From: an uncultured Verrucomicrobiota bacterium
GTDB taxonomy: Bacteria; Verrucomicrobiota; Verrucomicrobiia; Limisphaerales; SXTU01
Direction of reading: 5' to 3'
NCBI GenBank assembly: GCA_903863315.1
Contig: CAIPBN010000809.1
Coordinates: 1-5,346 of the forward strand
DNA: 5,346 bases
The number at the start of each line of letters is the position of its first letter. The stretch's first letter is position 1. Position numbers and translations under genes: made by a program. This document shows, in pieces, positions 1-4,258 of the stretch. Below the pieces are notes generated by a model. It saw only the letters and a list, made by a program, of their open reading frames with translations. It did no database searches and was not told the DNA's origin.

Positions 1-45
1 AGTCGTGCGGCTGACCATGTGGCCGTGGGGTTCGATGTAGCGCAT
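1..45 (-). CDS. TatD-like metal-dependent hydrolase, N-terminal 15 codons (runs off the left edge)
   Basis: Read on the minus strand from an ATG at 43-45, the open frame gives MRYIEPHGHMVSRTT and continues past the window edge. The P-H-x-H-M pattern right after the first beta strand is the N-terminal metal-binding HxH signature of the TatD/amidohydrolase fold. The following S-R-T-T is, from memory, typical of TatD-like hydrolases found beside prenyltransferase and sugar-isomerase genes in PVC bacteria and cyanobacteria (ebo-type clusters); that link is recollection, not shown here. Enzymes of this fold hydrolyse phosphoester or amide bonds with bound divalent metals; the substrate cannot be told from 15 residues. 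The start is preceded only by C-rich sequence (CTTCCCCC) with no Shine-Dalgarno motif, because the end of the repeat-bounded element stops within about 1-3 bp of the ATG. It is on the same strand as the two genes upstream and is probably read with them. Confidence 0.66.
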   Translation of the reverse strand, partial: MRYIEPHGHMVSRTT

Positions 46-52
46 GGGGGAA

Positions 53-80
53 GTTGGAAGTTGAAGGGTGAAAGTTGAAA
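53..80 (+). repeat. Left heptamer array, four units of consensus GTTGAAA
   Basis: Four head-to-tail 7-bp units on the plus strand: GTTGGAA (53-59), GTTGAAG (60-66), GGTGAAA (67-73), GTTGAAA (74-80). It begins about 8 bp from the TatD-like start codon and ends 3 bp from the stop codon of the four-helix-bundle gene (TAA, 84-86 on minus). It is the inverted partner of the array at 486-513, with which it shares the unit order, including the odd GGTGAAA third unit. Confidence 0.88.
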
Positions 81-83
81 GAC

Positions 84-491
84 TTACTGCGCGGCTTTTG
101 CGGTGAGGAGGGAGCGGCGGAGGCCGCTGAGAATCTTGGTCAGCTCTGCGGCACGAGCACGCAGGTCAGCCCATTTGTCTTCTGTGCCAAAGCCTTGGCT
201 GCGAGCAATTTCGATTTGCGCGACGACTTCAAAGAGGGACCCGGTGGCAATCTCCACAAACCTCGCGAAGTCTTGTCGTGAGGAACGGGAAGAACCTTCC
301 GCGAGATTGGAGGCCACGGAGACGGCGGCCCGGCGCATCTGGGAAGTCAGTCCGAACCGTTCATCATCGGGGAAGGACTTCGTCACTTGATAGACAACTT
401 TGCTGAAAGCCAGCGCCTGCTTCCACGCTTCGAGCCGCTCGAAGTTGAACTCAAATGGTTTGGTCGGTGGCGAACTCACGCAGCCTTTCAA
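84..491 (-). CDS. Four-helix-bundle protein, 23S rRNA intervening-sequence (IVP/S23, Avd-like) family
   Basis: A 135-residue protein, the usual size for this family. It shows the hallmark order: an N-terminal F-x-F-E-R-L-E-A-W helix (about 15-38), the SFPDDERFGLTSQMRRAAVS core (39-58), the SNLAEGSSR turn (61-69) and the D-F-x-R-F-x-E-I-A-x-G-S-L-F-E helix (74-88). Members form pentameric, positively charged helical barrels. They were first seen encoded inside spacers of 23S rRNA, and they resemble Avd, the nucleic-acid-binding partner of reverse transcriptase in diversity-generating retroelements. No reverse transcriptase is visible here, and the protein's function is unknown. The longest frame starts at TTG (489-491), which lies inside the right heptamer array; a GTG at 477-479 preceded by GAAAGG is an alternative start giving 131 residues. 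The TAA stop lies 3 bp from the left array. Family assignment is firm; the start is not. Confidence 0.88.
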   Translation of the reverse strand: MKGCVSSPPTKPFEFNFERLEAWKQALAFSKVVYQVTKSFPDDERFGLTSQMRRAAVSVASNLAEGSSRSSRQDFARFVEIATGSLFEVVAQIEIARSQGFGTEDKWADLRARAAELTKILSGLRRSLLTAKAAQ

Positions 492-513
492 CTTTCACCG
501 TTCAACTTTCAAC
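486..513 (-). repeat. Right heptamer array, inverted partner of 53-80
   Basis: Read on the minus strand from 513 down: GTTGAAA (513-507), GTTGAAC (506-500), GGTGAAA (499-493), GTTGAAA (492-486). The first unit supplies the TGA stop (511-509) of the upstream hypothetical gene. The last unit supplies the TTG start (491-489) of the four-helix-bundle gene. GA-rich stretches of the array are the only candidate ribosome-binding sequence for that start. If the arms pair in the mRNA, the start codon would be buried in the stem. Confidence 0.88.
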
Positions 514-775
514 TCTTCCCCGCCCACGCCCCTGTCGCGCCCTTCACCGTCGCCTTCGCGAGCGGCTTCGTCGTCGGGTCGCTGAAGGAGAGGAGGACGC
601 GCTTGGCGCGGTGGGGCTTCTTCTCGGCCAGGTGCTTCAGCGCGGTGCGGAAGGCGTCGAGGCGGAAGTCGGCGTCGCCCTCGGAACGGTCCACGCGGTC
701 GAGGAAGGCGGCGACTTCGATGAGCTTGTGCCGCGCGTCCATGAAGTATTGGTCGAGCACTTGTTGGCGAGTCAT
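509..775 (-). CDS. Small hypothetical protein, 88 aa
   Basis: An 88-residue protein beginning MTRQQVLDQYFMDARHKLIE and continuing with VAAFLDRVDR and a DFRLDAFRTAL segment, then a charged K-H-L-A-E-K-K-P-H-R-A-K stretch and S-D-P-T-T-K-P near residues 66-72. It has no signal peptide or membrane segment; most of the first 65 residues look amphipathic and helical. I have a vague memory of similar small proteins encoded next to TatD-like hydrolases in PVC genomes, but cannot confirm it, and I assign no function. The ATG (773-775) has no clear Shine-Dalgarno upstream. The TGA stop (509-511) falls inside a heptamer of the inserted element, so the last residues (near A-G-K-S) may be supplied or cut short by the insertion. 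Two longer minus-strand readings of the area are shadow frames. The gene is probably the first of the minus-strand operon. Confidence 0.68.
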   Translation of the reverse strand: MTRQQVLDQYFMDARHKLIEVAAFLDRVDRSEGDADFRLDAFRTALKHLAEKKPHRAKRVLLSFSDPTTKPLAKATVKGATGAWAGKS

Positions 776-798
776 AGCGTGAAGCCAATTAACCGCAG

Positions 799-885
799 GC
801 CAGCCCGGATGACAACTCGGGATTGGCTAGTGCGGCCGACTGGCAGCCGTCGTTCGTGGGCAACGGCAAGCCCAGCCGGGCTGGC
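799..885. repeat. Inverted repeat, 10-bp perfect arms, with its own inner hairpin
   Basis: GCCAGCCCGG at 799-808 is the exact reverse complement of CCGGGCTGGC at 876-885. The right arm overlaps a smaller hairpin (872-884, CCAGCC and GGCTGG around one G), and the left side has CCCG (804-807) facing CGGG (818-821). A pair of inverted small hairpins is the layout expected of a degraded REP-type pair. There is no T-run, so it is not an obvious intrinsic terminator. Confidence 0.5.
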
Positions 886-998
886 GCACCCTTTCCTATG
901 CAGTCCCACGGCCAAATGCCGGACCACGGCGGTGAACCGCCAAAACAGTTGACGCTTCGCCACCCGGCTGGAAACTCTCCGCCGCGCGCGAAGAACGG

Positions 999-1026
999 AT
1001 TCGTCATTCGGAATTCGGCCTTCGCC
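999..1026 (+). repeat. Heptamer array of four units, consensus ATTCGGC
   Basis: Four adjacent 7-bp units: ATTCGTC (999-1005), ATTCGGA (1006-1012), ATTCGGC (1013-1019), CTTCGCC (1020-1026). The array ends 7 bp before the chosen aroA GTG start (1033). Its total length of 28 bp equals that of the other heptamer arrays in the window, though the unit sequence differs. It could lie in the aroA leader or, if translation starts further upstream, be translated. Confidence 0.66.
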
Positions 1027-1032
1027 ACTGCC

Positions 1033-2460
1033 GTGCCGTTGCCACCACTCATCGAGATCGTCCCGCTCACGTCCCCCGTGCGCGCCGAGATCACCGTGCC
1101 CGGCTCCAAGAGCATCACCAACCGCGCCCTCATCCTCGCCGCACTCGCCGACGGGCGCACCACCCTGCGCGGCGCGCTCTGGAGCGAGGACACGCAGGTG
1201 ATGACCGACTGCCTCCGCGCGCTCGGCTTCACCGTGGACGTGCAGCCCGACCACGCCGAGTCCTGCAACCGCACCATCACCGTGGACGGGCTGGGCGGAC
1301 GCCTCCCGCGCGCGGGCACGGCGGAGCGGCCGCTGGAGCTGTTCGTGGGCAACGCGGGCACGGCGGCGCGTTTCCTCGCGGCGATGGTCTGCCTCGGCGA
1401 CGGCGTGTATCGCCTCAGCGGCGTGCCCCGGATGCACGAGCGCCCGCAAGCCGCGCTCTTCGCCGCCCTGCGCGAACTCGGCTACCGCGTGGACTCGCCA
1501 AACGATAAGCTGCCCGCCGTCATCTACGGCGAAGGCAAAAGGCAAAAGGCAAAAGGCAAAAGTGCGTGTTCGGTCAGTGTGGTGGACAGTTCGCAGTTTG
1601 CCTCCGCGCTGCTGCTGGCGGGCGGCGTGGGCGGCTGGCAGGTGGAAATCATCGGCGCAAACGAGGACGAACTGCCCTACGTGGACATGACCCGCGAGCT
1701 GGTGAAGGTCTTCCCGGCCAAGGGCGGCGAGTTCCAAATCGAGCCGGACGCGTCGAGCGGGAGTTATTTCTGGGCGGCGGGGACGCTGGAGGTGCTGGAG
1801 AACACCAAAGACGCTAGCGGCCAAACCGTTTGGCGTTCACGCCCTACTGTTCGGGTCAAGAATTGGCCCCGGTCCGGCTGGCAGATTGACGAGCGTTTCC
1901 TCAACTACTTCGCTGGCGCTCAATCGCTCACCCCCTCATTCGTGCAGCAAGTCATTGCACCGGACGCAGTCGCGTTTGCGAAGAAGCAGGCTGACGATGC
2001 CCGACACGGGCCGGAGCTAGACGTTTCACGGAGCCGTGACTTGGGCGACTCGATAATGACCGCGATTGCCACTGCTCCGCTGCTGGTGATGAAGCAAGCC
2101 AACTTCACCGACCTCGGCCGCCTCCGCGTGCAGGAGTGCGAGCGCGTCGTCGCGCTGCGGACGGAGCTGACCAAGTGCGGCGCGAAGGTCATCGAGGAGG
2201 GTGACATGCTCACGGTTTTCCCCTCCGCGCTCCACGGCGCGGAAATCGAGACCTACGACGACCATCGCATGGCGATGTGCTTCGCAGTTCTCGGCTTGAA
2301 AGTGCCCGGCATCAAACTCAAGCATCCCGCCTGCGTGAAGAAGACCTTCCCCAACTTTTTCCAGAAGCTCGCCACCCCGCCCCCCCACGGCCTCGGCACC
2401 GAAATCCGCGACGCCGCCACCGGCCGCAGGCTCGCAGTGGAGGAGTTGTTTGCGGACTGA
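1033..2460 (+). CDS. aroA: 3-phosphoshikimate 1-carboxyvinyltransferase (EPSP synthase)
   Basis: Transfers the enolpyruvyl group of PEP to shikimate-3-phosphate in the cytoplasmic shikimate pathway. Expected motifs occur in order: VPGSKSITNRALILAALA with substrate Lys26, LFVGNAGTAARFL, RMHERP, SSQFASALLLA, SSGSYFWAAG, GWQID, DLGDSIMTAIATAPL with the catalytic Asp, LRVQECER (the R-x-K-E-S-D-R equivalent), YDDHRMAMCFA and KKTFPNFF. All key Lys, Arg, Asp and Glu positions appear intact. Starting at GTG 1033 gives 475 residues, somewhat long for a family usually near 430-450. The excess lies in two places: a Lys-rich loop made by a GGCAAAA array (residues 168-176), and a stretch between GWQID and DLGDS with poorer GC3. 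TTG 1039 is an equally plausible start; ATGs at 898 and 916 would add a non-homologous leader. No clear Shine-Dalgarno supports any of them. The cmk gene two loci downstream fits the common aroA-cmk pairing. Confidence 0.95.
   Translation: MPLPPLIEIVPLTSPVRAEITVPGSKSITNRALILAALADGRTTLRGALWSEDTQVMTDCLRALGFTVDVQPDHAESCNRTITVDGLGGRLPRAGTAERPLELFVGNAGTAARFLAAMVCLGDGVYRLSGVPRMHERPQAALFAALRELGYRVDSPNDKLPAVIYGEGKRQKAKGKSACSVSVVDSSQFASALLLAGGVGGWQVEIIGANEDELPYVDMTRELVKVFPAKGGEFQIEPDASSGSYFWAAGTLEVLENTKDASGQTVWRSRPTVRVKNWPRSGWQIDERFLNYFAGAQSLTPSFVQQVIAPDAVAFAKKQADDARHGPELDVSRSRDLGDSIMTAIATAPLLVMKQANFTDLGRLRVQECERVVALRTELTKCGAKVIEEGDMLTVFPSALHGAEIETYDDHRMAMCFAVLGLKVPGIKLKHPACVKKTFPNFFQKLATPPPHGLGTEIRDAATGRRLAVEELFAD
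1534..1561 (+). repeat. Perfect GGCAAAA heptamer array (4 copies) inside aroA
   Basis: Four identical 7-bp units, GGCAAAA, at 1534-1540, 1541-1547, 1548-1554 and 1555-1561, read in frame as a G-K-R-Q-K-A-K-G-K loop. Three units make 21 bp (7 codons), so gaining or losing three units keeps the frame while a change of one breaks it. The copies are perfect, unlike the other arrays, suggesting recent origin. The array is AT-rich in a gene that otherwise uses almost only C or G at third positions. Confidence 0.95.
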
Positions 2461-2464
2461 TTTA

Positions 2465-2488
2465 ACACAAAGAAGCGAAGGCGCAAAG
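2465..2488 (+). repeat. Short octamer-like array forming the leader of the small membrane gene
   Basis: Three adjacent 8-bp units of the form N-N-N-C-R-A-A-G: ACACAAAG (2465-2472), AAGCGAAG (2473-2480), GCGCAAAG (2481-2488). The array begins 4 bp after the aroA stop codon and ends directly at the ATG at 2489. It contains GAAGG (2477-2481), 7 nt from the ATG, which can serve as a Shine-Dalgarno. With only three imperfect units, chance cannot be excluded. Confidence 0.42.
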
Positions 2489-2872
2489 ATGAAGCGACGG
2501 CATCAGTTCCTTCTGCTTGCGACACTGGCTGTGCTCGCCGTTGCCGTCCATTTCGTAAGCCGGGAGGTGGCAGGACATGTCTTCTACTCAGGCCCCGATT
2601 TCAAGGTTCTCTTCGCGGATGGGCGGGCTTTGAACACGAACGATATCCAAGACATCGTGAAGCGTTACGCAGCGGAGAAGAATGCTGATTTCGATTTTAG
2701 TCGGGCGAGGTGCTTCATCATGCTCACGCCGTTGGACACGAATGTTCTGGCCACCGTGGATTTCTTATCCGGCGGTTTCGGATCGCCCATGCTTCATGCT
2801 GACATCGGGCGCGATGGAAAAGTGCTCCGACACTTCCAGGGTATTGCGCGATGCGGTCATGGCGGGAACTGA
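2489..2872 (+). CDS. Hypothetical membrane-anchored protein, 127 aa
   Basis: I do not recognise this gene. From the ATG at 2489 it encodes 127 residues: a basic tip (MKRRHQ), a hydrophobic segment at about 7-23 (FLLLATLAVLAVAVHFV) that acts as an uncleaved anchor or signal peptide, then a soluble part outside the cytoplasmic membrane. That part includes an N-D-I-Q-D-I-V-K-R-Y helix near 52-61 and an F-I-M-L-T-P-L-D-T-N-V-L stretch. Two cysteines (about 75 and 122) could form a disulfide. I prefer 2489 over an in-frame ATG at 2450 because the latter overlaps the end of aroA and puts charged residues before the anchor, whereas GAAGG precedes 2489 at good spacing. Its stop TGA abuts the cmk ATG, so translation is probably coupled. 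By hand count about 45 of 127 codons end in A or T, against about 4 of 120 in the first part of aroA, suggesting a different origin. Confidence 0.68.
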   Translation: MKRRHQFLLLATLAVLAVAVHFVSREVAGHVFYSGPDFKVLFADGRALNTNDIQDIVKRYAAEKNADFDFSRARCFIMLTPLDTNVLATVDFLSGGFGSPMLHADIGRDGKVLRHFQGIARCGHGGN

Positions 2873-3577
2873 ATGCTTAATCCTTTAACCGGAAACCTAA
2901 CTTTGACCAAACCCTTCGTCATCGCCATTGACGGTCCCAGCGCCAGCGGCAAGGGCGTCACCTCGCGCCGCCTCGCGCAGATGCTCGGCCTGCTCACCGT
3001 GGACACCGGCGCGATGTATCGCACGCTCGCGTGGCATTGCCTCCGCATGAAGGTGGACGTGAATGACGACAAGAAGGTCGCCGCGCTCTGCCGCAAATGG
3101 AAGACCAAGCTCGTGGCCGAGGAGGGCCAGGTGCGCCTGCTGGTGGACGGCTACTTCCCCGCAAAGGAAATCCGCACCTCCGAGGCCAGCGCCGCCGTCG
3201 CGCACGTCGCGCAGGTCCGCGCCGTCCGCGACTGGATGAAGGCCAAGCAGCGCGAGTGCATCCAGTTCGGCAGTTGCGTCATGGAAGGCCGCGACATCGG
3301 CTCGAACATCTTCCCGGAGACGGATTACAAGTTCTTCCTCGATGCCAGCCCCGAGGTCCGCAAGCAGCGCCGCGAGCGCGAGGGCGTGCAGGAAGACGTC
3401 CACGCACGAGACAAACGCGACAGCTCGCGTGCGCATTCGCCGCTCATGCCCTCGCTCGGCGCGATGATTGTGGACAACTCGCACCATTCGGTGCAGGAGA
3501 CGTGCGACATCATGCTCGAGGAAATCAACCGGCGGCGGAAGGCCAACCGGCTCGCGCCGCTCAAGCCGGTGGCGTGA
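2873..3577 (+). CDS. cmk: Cytidylate (CMP/dCMP) kinase
   Basis: Phosphorylates CMP and dCMP with ATP in the cytoplasm, feeding CDP into RNA, DNA and CDP-lipid synthesis. The 234-residue product has the P-loop DGPSASGKGVTS (20-31, Lys27), VDTGAMYR (43-50) of the nucleotide-binding core, GRDIGSNIFPETDYKFFLDAS (139-159), and the lid-region RDKRDSSRAHSPLMPS (179-194) with its catalytic arginines. The length is typical for the short bacterial type. The ATG at 2873 directly follows the TGA of the gene before it, with GGGA about 5 nt upstream. A TTG at 2903 (protein starting L-T-K-P-F-V-I-A-I-D-G) is an alternative with GGAAA upstream and would remove an N-terminal extension that is not conserved in the family. 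The plsC gene follows after 11 bp, and the cmk-plsC order is common in bacteria. Confidence 0.95.
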   Translation: MLNPLTGNLTLTKPFVIAIDGPSASGKGVTSRRLAQMLGLLTVDTGAMYRTLAWHCLRMKVDVNDDKKVAALCRKWKTKLVAEEGQVRLLVDGYFPAKEIRTSEASAAVAHVAQVRAVRDWMKAKQRECIQFGSCVMEGRDIGSNIFPETDYKFFLDASPEVRKQRREREGVQEDVHARDKRDSSRAHSPLMPSLGAMIVDNSHHSVQETCDIMLEEINRRRKANRLAPLKPVA

Positions 3578-3588
3578 GCGTGCCGCGC

Positions 3589-4239
3589 ATGAAGCCCGTC
3601 TATCGCCTCACCTGGCTTTTCGCGCGCGCCTCCTTTGCGCTCGGTCACCGCTGGCGCGTCTTCAACGCGGAACGTGTCCCGCTCACCGGCCCGGTGATCC
3701 TCGCGGCGAATCACGCCAGCTACCTTGACCCGCCGCTCGTCGGCAGCGGCGTGCGCCGGCCCATCAATTACCTCGCCCGCGAATCGCTCTTCCGCTCCCC
3801 CATCTTCGGCTGGTATCTGCGCGCTCTCAACGTCGTGCCCGTGGACCGCGACGGTGGCGGTGCGGCGGGTTTGAAAGGCATCCTCGACCGGCTGCACGAC
3901 GGCGGCGCGGTTATCCTCTTCCCCGAAGGCACGCGCACGAGGGACGGCCAGTTGCAGCCCGCCCGCGCGGGCATCGGCCTCACCGTCATCAAGTCCGACG
4001 CGCCGGTCGTGCCCGTGCGCGTGTTCGGCACGTTCGAGGCGTGGAATCGTCACCGGAAATTCCCCCGCCCCCGCCGCGTGATGGTGAAGTATGGCGTGCC
4101 GCTGGATTTCAAGACCCTGCGCGAGGAGGCCAAGACCTGCCCCAAGCCGCGCCTGAAGCAAATCTACCAGGAAATCGCCGACCAGCTCATGGCCGCGATT
4201 GCGAAACTGGAGCCGGTGGAGGACGCGCCGGCCAAGTAG
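3589..4239 (+). CDS. plsC: 1-acyl-sn-glycerol-3-phosphate acyltransferase
   Basis: Transfers an acyl group to lysophosphatidic acid, giving phosphatidic acid for membrane phospholipids at the inner face of the cytoplasmic membrane. The 216-residue product has the acyltransferase motifs in order: NHASYLDP (41-48, the H-x4-D catalytic pair His42/Asp47), a block with L-A-R-E-S-L-F-R-S-P-I-F-G-W (62-75), FPEGTR (111-116) binding the glycerol phosphate, and V-V-P-V-R-V (about 138-143). The N-terminal stretch W-L-F-A-R-A-S-F-A-L-G is moderately hydrophobic and may lie on the membrane. The reading frame stays open upstream through cmk in another frame, which is shadow. ATG 3589 is chosen; GTGs at 3574 (overlapping the cmk stop) and 3580 are possible. 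No strong Shine-Dalgarno is visible, so coupling to cmk translation is likely. Chemically the pair links CTP supply and phospholipid synthesis, but that is only a plausible reading of the context. Confidence 0.93.
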   Translation: MKPVYRLTWLFARASFALGHRWRVFNAERVPLTGPVILAANHASYLDPPLVGSGVRRPINYLARESLFRSPIFGWYLRALNVVPVDRDGGGAAGLKGILDRLHDGGAVILFPEGTRTRDGQLQPARAGIGLTVIKSDAPVVPVRVFGTFEAWNRHRKFPRPRRVMVKYGVPLDFKTLREEAKTCPKPRLKQIYQEIADQLMAAIAKLEPVEDAPAK

Positions 4240-4258
4240 GACAGGCATCCTGCCTGTC
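4240..4258 (+). repeat. Perfect 8-bp hairpin directly after the plsC stop
   Basis: GACAGGCA (4240-4247) and TGCCTGTC (4251-4258) are exact reverse complements around a 3-nt loop, TCC. The hairpin starts at the base after the TAG stop. No T-run follows (next bases ATCCATC), so it is not a standard intrinsic terminator, though it could protect the 3' end of the transcript. From memory this AGGCATCCTGCCT palindrome recurs between genes in verrucomicrobial and planctomycete genomes. Confidence 0.72.

Larger units (their letters stand above)
47..521 (-). mobile_element. Repeat-bounded four-helix-bundle (IVP) element, intervening-sequence-like
   Basis: A unit of about 475 bp whose two ends are inverted copies of each other. 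The left arm (47-81) and right arm (485-521) match at 33 of 35 aligned positions, with mismatches at 66/500 and 57/509 and one 2-nt bulge. Between the arms lies little except one gene, the IVP-family four-helix-bundle protein at 84-491. In an RNA from the minus strand the arms would pair into a stem of about 33 bp with the gene in the loop. 23S rRNA intervening sequences have the same plan: an IVP gene inside a long stem that RNase III cuts. The unit lies between two same-strand genes and touches both, so it looks inserted into an operon. No transposase and no clear target-site duplication are visible. Calling it mobile is an inference; the repeats and their geometry are seen directly. Confidence 0.55.
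776..1032. other. Divergent intergenic region with palindromes and repeat remnants
   Basis: About 257 bp separate the divergent starts of the 88-aa hypothetical and aroA, so promoters for both directions should lie here; I see no convincing -35/-10 pair. The stretch holds a perfect 10-bp inverted repeat (799-808 with 876-885), a hairpin of two 6-bp arms around one base (872-877, 879-884), a 6-bp hairpin at about 929-942 (GGCGGT, GA, ACCGCC), and a four-unit heptamer array at 999-1026. An aroA-frame reading continues upstream through this DNA to 823, including ATGs at 898 and 916. The peptide it would encode matches nothing at the EPSP synthase N-terminus, so I treat the region as non-coding. 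Confidence 0.6.

Noticed and set aside
84..491. A diversity-generating retroelement (from the Avd-like protein)
   Set aside because: No reverse transcriptase and no template/variable repeat pair is visible; the gene resembles free-standing IVP members.
53..513. A CRISPR array made of the GTTGAAA repeats
   Set aside because: Units are 7 bp with no spacers, and the two groups are inverted relative to each other and flank a gene.
823..1032. An N-terminal extension of AroA back to the TTG at 823
   Set aside because: The extra 70 residues come from palindrome- and repeat-rich DNA and do not resemble an EPSP synthase N-terminus, which normally begins a few residues before the EIVPL-type strand.
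772..1824. A 350-codon minus-strand open frame opposite aroA
   Set aside because: It lies antisense to well-supported aroA motifs, has low-complexity composition, and includes a FAFCLLPFAFAV stretch that is just the reverse reading of the GGCAAAA array.
3097..3588. Extension of the plsC frame upstream through cmk
   Set aside because: The translated extension is Arg/Gly/Pro-rich and overlaps the conserved cmk frame; the acyltransferase similarity begins around MKPVYRL.
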